From: Mycolicibacterium setense
GTDB lineage: Bacteria > Actinomycetota > Actinomycetes > Mycobacteriales > Mycobacteriaceae
Assembly (NCBI RefSeq): GCF_000805385.1
Contig: NZ_JTJW01000006.1
Coordinates: 744,001 to 808,000, forward strand
Reading direction: 5' to 3'
DNA: 64,000 nucleotides
A program made the position numbers and the translations under genes. Every line of letters starts with the position of its first letter. The first letter of the stretch is position 1. The notes beneath the pieces were generated by a model. That model was not told the DNA's origin, searched no databases, and saw nothing but the letters and a program-made list of their open reading frames with translations. Shown here piece after piece: positions 16,289-25,409 of the stretch.

Positions 16289-17575
16289 TCAGTCGGTGGT
16301 GCTCAACGCGGTCGTCAGCACCGGCACGGTGAGCTCTCGCTGCCAGGGCCGGACGTTGGCCTCGACGAGGAACTCCGAGATCGCGGTGGCCACGTCGCCG
16401 ACGGGTTGCCAGTCCCAGCACAGGCGGCGCACCACCTCGGGGGTGATGAGATTCTCGGCCGGCACCGAAACGCGCTCGGACAGTTCGGCCAACCCGGCGC
16501 GTGCGGCTTCGAGCCGGGCCGCGGCCTCCGGTTTGCGCCTGGCCCAGCGGGCCGCCGGGGGTGGTCCGCTCTGGCTGTCATTGGCCTCGGGTGGCTCGGT
16601 GCTCTCTCTGGCCCGGTTCAGTGCGTCCAGCCAGACCTTGGCGCTGCGCCGTTGTTTGGAGCCGCCGAAGACCGGCAGTGCGACGAGTTCGTCGACGGTC
16701 TTGGGGTCGGCGGTGGCCGCGTTGATGATCGCGGCGTCGGGCAGGATCCGGCCCGGTGCGATGTCGCGGCCGCGGGCGATGGTGTCGCGCGTGGTCCACA
16801 GCTCGCGTACGGCCGCGAGTGCCTGCGGGTTGCGTACCTTGTGGATGCCGGAGGTGCGCCGCCAGCGGTCACGCCGGGTGGGTTGCGCGACGTAGGTGCG
16901 CAGGTACTCGAATTCCTGTGCCGCCCAATCGGATTTGCCCTGCTCCTCCAGGACCGAGGCGATCGCGTTGCGCAGTTCGAGGAGCACCTCGACGTCCAGG
17001 GCGGCGTAGTTGAGCCAGTCGGCCGGCAGCGGACGTTTGGACCAGTCTGCCGCGCCGTGTCCCTTCATCAATTGCAGGCCGAGCAGTCGCTGCACCATGG
17101 CCGCCAGGTTGACCCGCTCGAAGCCGGCAAGCCGGCCGGCCAATTCCGTGTCGTAGAGCTTGCCGGGGCGCAGGCCGATCTCGGCGAGGCACGGTAGATC
17201 CTGATCGGCGGCGTGCAGCACCCATTCGTCTGCTGCCAGCGCCTCGGCCACGGGAGCCATCGCGTCGATGGGGGAGCCGCCGTGGTTGACCGGGTCGATC
17301 AGCGCCGTACCCGAACCGGCGCGGCGGATCTGCACCAGGTATGCGCGGTTGGAGTAGCGGAAACCGGAGGCACGCTCGGCATCGATTGCGAACGGGCCCG
17401 TCCCGTTCGCGAGAGATTCTGCGGCAGAAGAGATCTCACCTGCGGTGACACAGAGGTCGGGGACCCCTTCGGCTGGTGTGAGCAGCGGGGTGGATTCGGC
17501 ATCGGACTCGACAGCATCGGACTCGACGGCGTCGGTCTCGACAGCGTCGGTGTCGTCGGGGTCCTCTGCACTCAT
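16289..17575 (-). CDS. rnd: Ribonuclease D (3'-5' exonuclease with HRDC domain)
   Basis: A DEDD-family 3'-5' exoribonuclease, probably for tRNA and small RNA 3' trimming, equivalent to Rv2681 (428 residues). The exonuclease motifs are FAIDAERASGFRYSN (Asp-Glu), HAADQDLPCLAEIG (Asp) and YAALDVEVLLELR (Tyr-x3-Asp). The HRDC nucleic-acid-binding domain lies at about 235-310. The first 30 residues are an acidic tail made of DAVES/DAVET repeats encoded by 15-bp tandem units, unlike the rest of the protein. The stop falls 4 bases after the hydrolase remnant, and the start is 2 bases from the DUF3000 stop, suggesting a two-gene transcript. Confidence 0.9.
   Translation of the reverse strand: MSAEDPDDTDAVETDAVESDAVESDAESTPLLTPAEGVPDLCVTAGEISSAAESLANGTGPFAIDAERASGFRYSNRAYLVQIRRAGSGTALIDPVNHGGSPIDAMAPVAEALAADEWVLHAADQDLPCLAEIGLRPGKLYDTELAGRLAGFERVNLAAMVQRLLGLQLMKGHGAADWSKRPLPADWLNYAALDVEVLLELRNAIASVLEEQGKSDWAAQEFEYLRTYVAQPTRRDRWRRTSGIHKVRNPQALAAVRELWTTRDTIARGRDIAPGRILPDAAIINAATADPKTVDELVALPVFGGSKQRRSAKVWLDALNRARESTEPPEANDSQSGPPPAARWARRKPEAAARLEAARAGLAELSERVSVPAENLITPEVVRRLCWDWQPVGDVATAISEFLVEANVRPWQRELTVPVLTTALSTTD
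17500..17559 (-). repeat. Four 15-bp tandem repeats within 5' end of rnd
   Basis: Four consecutive 15-bp units (plus-strand form CATCGGACTCGACAG and close variants) at 17500, 17515, 17530 and 17545. Because 15 is a multiple of three, they encode an in-frame DAVES/DAVET ladder at the N-terminus of RNase D and can vary in copy number without breaking the frame. Confidence 0.8.
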
Positions 17576-17577
17576 CT

Positions 17578-18159
17578 TTATGCGCGGGTACGGGAATTCA
17601 GGTCGGTGACACCGGCCGGGGGCAATCCGGCCGCGTGCTCGAGCACTTCGCAGAACGCTTCCACGTGCGGGCCGAGTTCCAGGTTGGTGGCGGTCCAGGA
17701 GGCCCGAAGCTCCAGCTGGTGCGCCCGCGGCGGGCCGGAGATGTCGCCGTAGCGGACCGAGGTGGTGGCGGTGACGGTGCCACCCAGCGCGGTGACGTGC
17801 TCGGCACGTGATTCCAGGGCATCCACCAGCCAGCTCCAGGCCACTTCGGGCAGGAGCGGGTCGACGGCTTCGGTGGAATCCAGGTCCGCCTGGATATAGG
17901 CGACCAGTCGCATCGTGCCGTCCCAGGCCTCGGCGCCGTCGGGGTCGTGCAGCAGGATCAGCCGTCCGAAGGCGTCGCCTTCTGAGCGTTCCGGGATGAT
18001 CGCCGTTTCGGGATGCCGGACCTCGGCGCCCAGCGCGTAGCTATAGGGCGCCAGCCGCTGTGGCGGACGTATCGGACCCAGTTCGATTTCGGGCCGCACG
18101 GTGGTGGCGTTCATCGCCGCCACCGCCGTCCGGAACTGGGCCGGTTCGGCAGAGGTCAC
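17578..18159 (-). CDS. DUF3000 family protein (Rv2680-like)
   Basis: A 193-residue soluble protein of the DUF3000 family, the Rv2680 counterpart upstream of rnd. The conserved core starts with RPEIELGPIRPPQRLAPYSY and includes EVAWSWLVDALESRAEHV. No catalytic motif is evident. The GTG at 18159 is chosen because it gives the family N-terminus (TSAEPAQFRTAVAAMNATT); the frame stays open for another 106 codons but that part opposes hemE. It is divergent from hemE with a gap of 111 bp. The function is unknown. Confidence 0.85.
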   Translation of the reverse strand: MTSAEPAQFRTAVAAMNATTVRPEIELGPIRPPQRLAPYSYALGAEVRHPETAIIPERSEGDAFGRLILLHDPDGAEAWDGTMRLVAYIQADLDSTEAVDPLLPEVAWSWLVDALESRAEHVTALGGTVTATTSVRYGDISGPPRAHQLELRASWTATNLELGPHVEAFCEVLEHAAGLPPAGVTDLNSRTRA

Positions 18160-18270
18160 GGCGTTTGACGCTAGCGGATACTGCCAGGACAGGACGCAGG
18201 CGCGCCGAAGTCGGGCCGTCACGAACCGGCAACGGCTTGCGTCCGCCGGCACATGGCACCATAGGAGCCG

Positions 18271-19332
18271 ATGAATACCCGCCGGGAGCTGCCCGATTCC
18301 CCCTATCTTGCCGCCGCGAGCGGCCGCACCCCGCACCGTCTGCCGGTGTGGTTCATGCGGCAGGCCGGCCGCTCGTTGCCGGAATACCGCGCGCTGCGTG
18401 CCCAGCACCGCATGATGGAGGCCTGCTTCGATCCCGACCTGGTCTGCGAGATCACCCTGCAGCCGGTGCGCAGGCACGGCGTGGACGCCGCGATCTTGTT
18501 CTCCGACATCGTGGTGCCGCTGAAAGCTGCCGGGATCGGTCTGGACATCGTCCCCGACGTGGGTCCGGTGATCGAGCAGCCGATCCGGTCGGTGGCCGAC
18601 GTCGAAGGCATGAAACCACTTGATCCGGTCCAGGTTTCACCGGTCACCGAGGCCGTCTCGATGCTGGTGCGGGAGCTGGGCGAGGTTCCGCTGATCGGCT
18701 TCGCCGGCGCACCCTTCACACTGGCCTCCTATCTGGTGGAGGGCGGCCCCAGCCGTCACCATGAGCGCACCAAGGCCATGATGCTGGGGGAGCCGGCCAC
18801 CTGGCATGCGCTGATGAGTGCGCTGACCGATCTGACCATCGCCTTCCTGCAGGCCCAGGTCGACGCCGGCGTCGATGCCCTGCAGGTGTTCGACTCCTGG
18901 GCCGGGACGCTGTCGCTGGCCGACTACCGCACCTACGTGCTTCCGCACACCACCCGCGTCTTCGCCACCATGGCCGCAGCCGGTGTGCCGATGACGCATT
19001 TCGGTGTTGGTACCGCGGAGCTGCTGGGGGCGATGTCCGAGGCGTTGGGTCCTGCGCCGGCCACCGTGGTCGGCGTGGATTGGCGCACCTCGCTGGTCGA
19101 CGCCGCGGCCCGGGTCAAACCGGGCAGTGCCCTGCAGGGCAACCTCGATCCGGTGGTGTTGCTGGCGGGCTGGCCGGTGGTCGAGTCGGCGGTGCGCCGC
19201 GTGGTCGACGACGGGCGCGCCGCGGTGGCGGCCGGAGCGGCCGGTCACGTCTTCAATCTGGGCCACGGTGTGCTGCCGGCGACCGATCCCGGCATCATCA
19301 CCGAGGCGGTGACGCTGGTGCACTCGCTGTGA
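18271..19332 (+). CDS. hemE: Uroporphyrinogen III decarboxylase
   Basis: Converts uroporphyrinogen III to coproporphyrinogen III by removing four carboxyl groups in haem biosynthesis. The 353-residue length fits the family. The signature near the N-terminus is [16 protein letters not shown] (substrate-binding Arg residues), followed by [18 protein letters not shown] with the catalytic Asp. Further landmarks are [17 protein letters not shown] and the [10 protein letters not shown] helix. It is the first gene of hemE-hemY-chdC; its stop overlaps the hemY GTG by 4 bp (GTGA). Confidence 0.97.
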   Translation: MNTRRELPDSPYLAAASGRTPHRLPVWFMRQAGRSLPEYRALRAQHRMMEACFDPDLVCEITLQPVRRHGVDAAILFSDIVVPLKAAGIGLDIVPDVGPVIEQPIRSVADVEGMKPLDPVQVSPVTEAVSMLVRELGEVPLIGFAGAPFTLASYLVEGGPSRHHERTKAMMLGEPATWHALMSALTDLTIAFLQAQVDAGVDALQVFDSWAGTLSLADYRTYVLPHTTRVFATMAAAGVPMTHFGVGTAELLGAMSEALGPAPATVVGVDWRTSLVDAAARVKPGSALQGNLDPVVLLAGWPVVESAVRRVVDDGRAAVAAGAAGHVFNLGHGVLPATDPGIITEAVTLVHSL

Positions 19333-20684
19333 GTGCGTCCTATTGCGTTGTCGGCGGCGGTATTTCAGGGCTTGTCGCGGCCTACCGGTTGCGTGTCGCG
19401 GCCGGGCCGCGCGCGGCGATCACGCTGCTGGATCCGGCTGACCGGCTCGGCGGTGTGCTGCGCACCGAACGGGTCGGCGGGCAGCCGTTCGATGTCGGCG
19501 CAGAGGCGTTCGTGGTGCGCCGGCCCGAGATGCTGGACCTGCTCGGGGAGCTGGGCCTGGCGGGCCGCCGGCTCAGCCCCACCGGCACCCGCCCGCTGAT
19601 CTACAGCGGGGCGCGGCTGCATCCGCTCCCGCAGGGAACTCTGCAGGGCATACCCGCGCAGGCGTCGTCGCTGCTCGGCCTCGTCGACGACGAGACCGTG
19701 GCACGCATCCTCGACGAGCGCTCGCGGCCCCTGCGCTGGAGCCGCGGTGCCGATCCGTCTGTCGCCGAGCTGGTGGGTGACCGGTTCGGCCAGCAGGTGG
19801 TGACGCGGTCCGTCGACCCGCTACTGACCGGCGTGTACGCCGGGTCCTCGGCCACGATCGGACTGCGTTCGGCGGTGCCGTCCCTGGCCGCCGCACTCGA
19901 CCGCGGGGCCCGCAGTCTCACCGAGGCGGTGCGTGACGCGCTGCCGCCACCATCGGATGCGCCGGTGTTCGGCGCGGTCGACGGCGGCTACACCGTGCTG
20001 CTCGAAGAGCTGCGTCGCCGGGCCGACGTGCGGTGGGCCCAGGTCACCGCGGTGCGCGTGGACCGTCATGGACGCGGCTGGTCGGTGCTCGACGACGAGG
20101 GCGCCAGTTGGTATGCGGACGCGGTGATGCTGGCGGTTCCGGCGCCGCACCTGCCTGCGCTGATCGGACACGTCGCGCCGCGCACCGCGGCCGCTGCCGC
20201 CCGCATCCGGGTGGCCTCGGCGGCAGTGGTGGCCCTGGCGTTGCCGGGCGGGACACCCTTGCCTCAGCAATCCGGGGTGCTCGTGGCCGCGGGGGAACGC
20301 CTCAACGCCAAGGCGATCACGATGTCGTCGCGGAAATGGGGCCGGCGCGGCAACGTCGAGTTGGTGCGGCTGTCCTTCGGCCGCTACGGCGACGATATCG
20401 CCCGCAGCACCGGTGACGAGGACCTGCTGGCCTGGTCGGCCCGCGATCTGAACACGCTGTTCGGAGTCACCGTGGATCCGGTGGACAGCCACGTGCACCG
20501 CTGGATCGACGCGATGCCGCAATACGGTCCGGGCCACACCGATCTGGTGGCGGAACTGCGTGCGGGCCTGCCCCCGACGCTGGCGGTGGCAGGCGGATAT
20601 CTCGACGGGATCGGAGTGCCTGCATGTGTGGGCACCGCCACCCGGGCGGCCGCGGAACTGGTCCACAGCGACGTGGCACGATAG
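19329..20684 (+). CDS. hemY: Coproporphyrinogen III / protoporphyrinogen oxidase HemY (CgoX)
   Basis: FAD-dependent oxidase of 451 residues. The dinucleotide fold is [18 protein letters not shown] at the very start, with the second conserved region [21 protein letters not shown]. In actinobacteria this enzyme oxidises coproporphyrinogen III to coproporphyrin III, and the adjoining chdC gene indicates that this coproporphyrin-dependent route is used here. The GTG at 19329 overlaps the hemE stop and is the only start consistent with the flavin fold beginning at residue 5. It is followed four bases later by chdC. Confidence 0.93.
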   Translation: MSASYCVVGGGISGLVAAYRLRVAAGPRAAITLLDPADRLGGVLRTERVGGQPFDVGAEAFVVRRPEMLDLLGELGLAGRRLSPTGTRPLIYSGARLHPLPQGTLQGIPAQASSLLGLVDDETVARILDERSRPLRWSRGADPSVAELVGDRFGQQVVTRSVDPLLTGVYAGSSATIGLRSAVPSLAAALDRGARSLTEAVRDALPPPSDAPVFGAVDGGYTVLLEELRRRADVRWAQVTAVRVDRHGRGWSVLDDEGASWYADAVMLAVPAPHLPALIGHVAPRTAAAAARIRVASAAVVALALPGGTPLPQQSGVLVAAGERLNAKAITMSSRKWGRRGNVELVRLSFGRYGDDIARSTGDEDLLAWSARDLNTLFGVTVDPVDSHVHRWIDAMPQYGPGHTDLVAELRAGLPPTLAVAGGYLDGIGVPACVGTATRAAAELVHSDVAR

Positions 20685-20688
20685 GCGC

Positions 20689-21384
20689 ATGGCCAAGCTC
20701 GACTACGACGAACTGAACTCCACCATCCGCTACCTGATGTTCTCGGTGTTCGCGGTGAGCCCCGGGGAGCTGGGTGAAGAGCGGACCCCGGTGATCGACG
20801 AGGCGGCGGCCTTCTTCAAGACCCAGGAAGAGCGTGGAGTGGTCGTGCGCGGCCTGTACGACGTGGCAGGGCTGCGCGCCGACGCCGACTTCATGATCTG
20901 GACCCACGCCGAGCGCATCGAGGCGCTGCAGGCGACCTACTCGGACTTCCGTCGCACCACCGCGCTGGGCCGCATCAGCGATCCGGTGTGGAGCAGCGTG
21001 GCGCTGCACCGGCCGGCCGAGTTCAACAAGAGCCACGTCCCGGCATTCATCGCCGGCGAGGAACCGGGCAACTACATCTGCGTGTACCCGTTCGTGCGCT
21101 CCTACGAGTGGTACCTGCTGCCCGATGAGGAGCGTCGCCGCATGCTGTCCGAGCACGGCATGGCCGCTCGCGGCTACAAGGATGTGCGGGCCAACACCGT
21201 GCCGGCGTTCGCCCTCGGCGACTACGAGTGGATCCTCGCCTTCGAGGCGCCCGAGCTGCACCGCATCGTCGACCTCATGCGTGACCTGCGGGCCACCGAC
21301 GCCCGTCGCCACACCCGTGAGGAGACACCGTTCTTCACCGGCCCGCGGGTCAGCGTCGAGGATTTGGTCGCCAAGCTGCCGTAG
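20689..21384 (+). CDS. chdC: Coproheme decarboxylase ChdC (HemQ)
   Basis: Last step of the coproporphyrin-dependent haem pathway: H2O2-driven oxidative decarboxylation of coproheme propionates 2 and 4 to give haem b. The 231-residue protein has the actinobacterial catalytic set: Tyr133 in CVYPF as the radical site, His156 in [12 protein letters not shown] as the proximal ligand, and His116 in NKSHVPAF as the distal base used in actinobacterial enzymes. It is equivalent to Rv2676c and follows hemY directly, so iron insertion (HemH) is the only late step not encoded here. Confidence 0.94.
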   Translation: MAKLDYDELNSTIRYLMFSVFAVSPGELGEERTPVIDEAAAFFKTQEERGVVVRGLYDVAGLRADADFMIWTHAERIEALQATYSDFRRTTALGRISDPVWSSVALHRPAEFNKSHVPAFIAGEEPGNYICVYPFVRSYEWYLLPDEERRRMLSEHGMAARGYKDVRANTVPAFALGDYEWILAFEAPELHRIVDLMRDLRATDARRHTREETPFFTGPRVSVEDLVAKLP

Positions 21385-21426
21385 GGTTGACCTGGGCTTT
21401 TAGTTAGCGGGTCTACCCTCGCGGGC

Positions 21427-22170
21427 ATGACTGCTCCGCAAGAATCCGACCACTTCGAGGAGATGTACCGCGACGAGCGGACGGCACACGGATTGCCTGC
21501 CGCCACCCCGTGGGACATCGGTGGACCACAGCCCGTCGTGCAGCAGCTCGTCGCGTTGGGCGCCGTCAGGGGCGACGTTCTCGATCCCGGCACCGGGCCC
21601 GGTCACCATGCCATCCACTACGCGTCGAAAGGCTTGTCGGCCACGGGTATCGACGCGTCACCGGCCGCAATCGAGCGAGCTCGGGCGAATGCGGCAAAGG
21701 CCGGCGTGACGGTCGATTTCCAGGTGGCCGACGCCACCAAACTCGACGGACTCGAGGGCAGGTTCGACACCGTCGTGGACACCGCGTTCTACCACGTGTT
21801 CACCGGTGAGTCCGAGCTGCAGAAATCCTATGTGCGGGCACTGCACCGGGCCACCAAACCCGGTGCGCGCCTGTACATGTACGAGTTCGGTGACCACAAC
21901 GTCAACGGCTTCAAGATGCCGCGTTCGATGACCGCCGCAGATTTCCGGGACATTCTGCCCGATGCCGGATGGGAGATCACCTATCTCGGGACGACCACCT
22001 ACCAGGGCAACGTCAGCGTCGAGGTCTTCGAGACGATGGCGTCCCGCAACCCCGATATGGCCGACCAGATGGCGCCGCTCTTGGAGCGGCTGCGGGTGAT
22101 CGAACCGTGGCTGGTCGACGGCCGGGTGCACATGCCGTTCTGGGAGGTGCACGCCACCCGGGTCGATTGA
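21427..22170 (+). CDS. Class I SAM-dependent methyltransferase (Rv2675c-like)
   Basis: A 247-residue methyltransferase, equivalent to Rv2675c. The SAM-binding motif I is GDVLDPGTGPGHHAIHYASKG, where the usual acidic-Gly motif reads DPGTGPG, and the ribose-binding acidic residue is in ATGIDASPAAIERAR. The PTVVD-type motif is VVDTAFYHVF. Substrate residues cannot be identified. It lies just downstream of chdC in the same direction and abuts msrB tail-to-tail (22170/22171). Confidence 0.85.
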   Translation: MTAPQESDHFEEMYRDERTAHGLPAATPWDIGGPQPVVQQLVALGAVRGDVLDPGTGPGHHAIHYASKGLSATGIDASPAAIERARANAAKAGVTVDFQVADATKLDGLEGRFDTVVDTAFYHVFTGESELQKSYVRALHRATKPGARLYMYEFGDHNVNGFKMPRSMTAADFRDILPDAGWEITYLGTTTYQGNVSVEVFETMASRNPDMADQMAPLLERLRVIEPWLVDGRVHMPFWEVHATRVD

Positions 22171-22587
22171 TCACTCGGCCTTGGGCACCAGCTTCAGTGA
22201 GATCGAGTTGATGCAGTAGCGCTGGTCGGTGGGCGTGGGATATCCCTCGCCCTCGAACACGTGCCCGAGGTGGCTGTGGCAGTTGGCGCACAGCACCTCC
22301 ACCCGGCGCATTCCCAGCGAGGTGTCCGACCGCAGGATCACTGCGGCCGAATCGGCCGGGTCGAAGAACGACGGCCAGCCGCAATGGGATTCGAACTTCT
22401 CTGTGCTGCGGAACAGCTCGGCGCCGCATGCGCGGCACTCGTACACGCCTTCGGTCTTGGTGTCGGTGTACTCACCGGTGAACGGACGTTCGGTGCCGGC
22501 CCTGCGCAGGACCGCGAACTCCTCGGGGGTGAGCTTGGCGCGCCACTCGTCGTCGGTCAGTTCCAGCTTGGGACCCGGGGTCGTCAT
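22171..22587 (-). CDS. msrB: Peptide-methionine (R)-S-oxide reductase MsrB
   Basis: Repairs methionine-R-sulfoxide in proteins using thioredoxin. The 138-residue enzyme has the zinc site CRAC (51/54) and CANC (100/103), the HCGWPSFF motif containing Cys69 as likely resolving cysteine, and the catalytic Cys125 in [15 protein letters not shown] completes the active site. It is equivalent to Rv2674. No msrA is adjacent. Confidence 0.95.
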   Translation of the reverse strand: MTTPGPKLELTDDEWRAKLTPEEFAVLRRAGTERPFTGEYTDTKTEGVYECRACGAELFRSTEKFESHCGWPSFFDPADSAAVILRSDTSLGMRRVEVLCANCHSHLGHVFEGEGYPTPTDQRYCINSISLKLVPKAE

Positions 22588-22667
22588 AATTCCACGCTAC
22601 GTGCTGTCCGCCGATGTGCGCCAGGTACCGGCCGTCCCGCCCCGTCCCGATCCGGTTGTCAGCAGGA

Positions 22668-23426
22668 TCAGGCCCAAACCAGGTCCCGGCTCGCGTCGCT
22701 GGGCGACATGCCGAACATCTCGTGGCAGACGCGATTCGCATGGGCGCTGTCGCTGAACCCGGCCGCGTGGGCGGCGTCGGTCAGCGACGCGCCGGTCCGC
22801 ACCGCTTCGACCGCGCAGCGCAGCCGCGCCCACCGGACGTACGTCGGAAAAGACTGCCCCACTTGTTCATTGAAGAGCCGGCCGAGCCGGCTCGGTGACA
22901 ATGCGACCCGACCCGCCACGTCGGTGAGTCGGACGGGACCGGGAAGCAGTCGTGGGATCAGTTCGACGGCGGCGAACACGCTGGGATGCCAGGTGTGGGC
23001 GCTCGGTCTGCAGTAGCCCTTCGGCGGGCGGGCCATCAGGGTGTCGAGCAGTTGCTCGGGTGGCAGTGCTGTTGTCCAGCACGAGATCTCATCGCCTGCC
23101 CTCACCCACTCCGTCACGTCGTCACTGTCGGTTCCGGCCCTGGTGAACGCGCTCGGATCGAGGAAGATCAACACCCCGGTGGTGGGGTCGGGGATGCGGA
23201 TCGCGTGCCGCTGGCCCGATGGAATGATCGCGGCGGTGGTGACCGCCCGGCGCCCTTGTCCGTCGATCAGCTCGAATGAGCCTGTCCACGTGCGCACCAC
23301 CTGGGTGGCGACGTGGTGGTGTTCCTTCGCATCCGACAGTGTCCCGCTGTAGCAGAGTGCGCCGGCCACGATCGCCAGTGCGCCCGACCAGGGCGCGGCA
23401 CCGGCACGGCCTTCGCTCATCCGCAC
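22668..23426 (-). CDS. AraC-family transcriptional regulator
   Basis: A 252-residue regulator with a C-terminal pair of helix-turn-helix motifs (about 150-250): DVAGRVALSPSRLGRLFNEQ and the second helix pair SLTDAAHAAGFSDSAHANRVCHEMFG. The N-terminal half is a small ligand/cupin-like domain without a clear pocket signature. It is divergent from a small methyltransferase gene with a 93-bp shared promoter region, suggesting it controls that gene. A start two codons later (23420) is possible. This pair is not part of the M. tuberculosis gene order. Confidence 0.85.
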   Translation of the reverse strand: MRMSEGRAGAAPWSGALAIVAGALCYSGTLSDAKEHHHVATQVVRTWTGSFELIDGQGRRAVTTAAIIPSGQRHAIRIPDPTTGVLIFLDPSAFTRAGTDSDDVTEWVRAGDEISCWTTALPPEQLLDTLMARPPKGYCRPSAHTWHPSVFAAVELIPRLLPGPVRLTDVAGRVALSPSRLGRLFNEQVGQSFPTYVRWARLRCAVEAVRTGASLTDAAHAAGFSDSAHANRVCHEMFGMSPSDASRDLVWA

Positions 23427-23519
23427 AATGTCTCACACGACCGATCTGTACAAGCTCCGGTGCGCCGTGGCGGGGCACGCTGGAGCCACATCGATTCACG
23501 TACCGACAGGGAGCCCCAC

Positions 23520-24092
23520 ATGCCGGCAATGTCACAGATCGAGCGTGCGTTCTGCAAGACCGCGCTGTGGCGGGGTGGAACGGGGCAGGCCGTGCTCGGT
23601 AGCCTCCCGGTCGATCGGTTGGGGCACGATGTTCTCGAAATCGGCTCGGGCAGCGGCGATATCGCGGCCCGGCTGCGTCAGGACAATCCGGAGCTGGCCA
23701 TCACCGCCACCGATTTCGACCCGGCGATGGTGCGCACGGCGGCCCGGCGGCTGCAGGGGTTTCCCGATGTCACTGTGCGCGGGGCCGATGCCACCGACCT
23801 ACCGTTCGCCGACGATTCCTTCGATTCGGTGCTCAGCTGCCTGATGCTGCACCACATCGTGGAGTGGGAGAAGGCGGTCGCCGAGATCGCCCGGGTGCTG
23901 CGGCCGGGCGGCGTGTTCACCGGCTACGACCTGACCCGCACCCCGCTGGCGACAGCGGTCCACCGGCTCGACCGATCACCGTTCCGATTGGTGAATCCCG
24001 ACGAACTCGAGGAGGTCTGTGCGCGGCACGGTCTGGCGATGCAGACCCGGACCCGCCTGGCGGGTCAGGTCATGCAGTTCACGTCAGACTGA
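23520..24092 (+). CDS. Class I SAM-dependent methyltransferase
   Basis: A compact 190-residue methyltransferase. Motif I is DVLEIGSGSGDIAARL, the acidic ribose residue is in ITATDFDPAMVRTA, and motif IV is SVLSCLMLHHIVEW followed by RVLRPGGVFTGYDL, as in UbiE/MenG-like small-molecule methyltransferases. The ATG at 23520 is preceded by ACAGGGAG; an upstream open extension crosses into the AraC promoter and is not counted. The end overlaps the convergent aftC gene by 9 bp. The substrate is unknown; pairing with AraC suggests an inducible detoxification or resistance role, which is inference. Confidence 0.8.
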   Translation: MPAMSQIERAFCKTALWRGGTGQAVLGSLPVDRLGHDVLEIGSGSGDIAARLRQDNPELAITATDFDPAMVRTAARRLQGFPDVTVRGADATDLPFADDSFDSVLSCLMLHHIVEWEKAVAEIARVLRPGGVFTGYDLTRTPLATAVHRLDRSPFRLVNPDELEEVCARHGLAMQTRTRLAGQVMQFTSD

Positions 24093-25373
24093 TTCGGCTT
24101 CCCGGGGACGGCTCAGCCAGGGCGGGTCGATGCCCTCGTCGAGCCTGCCGTCCTGCTTGGCGTCCAGGTAGCGGAAGTACAGCACGCAGAACACGACCAC
24201 CAGCATCAGCGACCAGCCGTAGGTGATCTTCATGTACTCCAGGAAGCGCCCCGTCGTGGGCCAGTGCACGAGTAGCCAGCGGTCCATCGTCATGAACCCG
24301 TAGATCGCCAGCCAGGCCGGCCAGTTGCGGATCACCGAGTTCGGCAGCACCACGGTCATCAGGAATGGGAACAGCATCATCGAGTAGTAGCCCTGGCCCA
24401 GCGACAGCACCAGGAACGAGGCGATCAGCAGCACGCCAGATGAGGTCAGCATCCAGAACAGCGGATCGCGTTGGCGGTAGTGGCGGTACAGCAGCCACAG
24501 GCTGCCGATGGCCAGCAGCAGGAACACGATGCGCAGCAACAGGATCAGCCACATCGGAAGGCCGTAGTAGATGCCGTTGCCCACGATCGAGCTGTTGAAG
24601 TAGTCGCGGGTGGAGAAGATGTAGGGCACCGTGTTGCGGACGAAGCCCATCGGGTCCGACACCATGAACCAGCCCACGCCGTTGAACAGCAGTGGCACCC
24701 CGATCGCGGTGATGAATGTGTAGAACTGCCGGTTCAGCAAGGGCAGCAACAGTAGTGGCGCCAGCGATGGTTTGATCACCAGCGTCAGGCCGATCGCGAC
24801 GCCGGCCAGCAGCTGACCGTTCACGGTGCCCGCGAGCATCCAGCGGAAGAACAGCACGCCGCACAGCAGGATGCAGCCGTTGATGTTGGTGAACACCAGG
24901 GTGTTGGTCACCGACTCGGTGCAGAACATCGCGAGCAGCAGCGCCGGGAACGCGACCGAGCTGAACGAGAACTTGAACAGCCGTACCAAAAAGTAGGCGG
25001 CAAGGATGATCGCCACGGCGTTGAAGAAGACGAACCAGTAGCGCGAGGCGTCCACCGGCAGGTAGCCGAAGGGCGCCAGCAGCAGGGTGCCGCCGGGTGA
25101 GTACAGGTAGTGCGGGTCGACGTAGTCGAAGTGCTCGTTGTAGATGTCGAGGCCGAGCTTGAAGTTGATCACCGCGCGGTACACCGGACCGAAGTCGTCG
25201 GTGATGTAGCCGTTGGTGGCCAACACGTAGCTGCGATGGATGATCGACATGATCGCGACCGGCCACAGCACCGACCGGAGCACCGTGGCGATGCTCGGCG
25301 GGGAGGTACGGGGACGGAACGAGTTCAGAAGACCGACTCGAACTGAATTGGTCGGGGATTCTGCTTCGGCCAC
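24084..25373 (-). CDS. aftC: Alpha-(1->3)-arabinofuranosyltransferase AftC
   Basis: GT-C membrane glycosyltransferase that adds the alpha-1,3 branch to arabinan of arabinogalactan and LAM using decaprenyl-phospho-arabinose. The 429-residue protein has about ten helices and the GT-C acidic loop NGYITDDFGPVYRAVINFK after the first helix, plus the conserved DPHYLYSPGGTLLLAPFGYL. It is in the Rv2673 position between msrB and the Rv2672-like gene. The ATG at 25373 gives MAEAESPTNSVRVGLLNSF, a normal cytosolic leader. Confidence 0.92.
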   Translation of the reverse strand: MAEAESPTNSVRVGLLNSFRPRTSPPSIATVLRSVLWPVAIMSIIHRSYVLATNGYITDDFGPVYRAVINFKLGLDIYNEHFDYVDPHYLYSPGGTLLLAPFGYLPVDASRYWFVFFNAVAIILAAYFLVRLFKFSFSSVAFPALLLAMFCTESVTNTLVFTNINGCILLCGVLFFRWMLAGTVNGQLLAGVAIGLTLVIKPSLAPLLLLPLLNRQFYTFITAIGVPLLFNGVGWFMVSDPMGFVRNTVPYIFSTRDYFNSSIVGNGIYYGLPMWLILLLRIVFLLLAIGSLWLLYRHYRQRDPLFWMLTSSGVLLIASFLVLSLGQGYYSMMLFPFLMTVVLPNSVIRNWPAWLAIYGFMTMDRWLLVHWPTTGRFLEYMKITYGWSLMLVVVFCVLYFRYLDAKQDGRLDEGIDPPWLSRPREAESV

Positions 25374-25409
25374 CAGCGAACCTTATACCGACGCCGATCG
25401 GGCCCGGCG

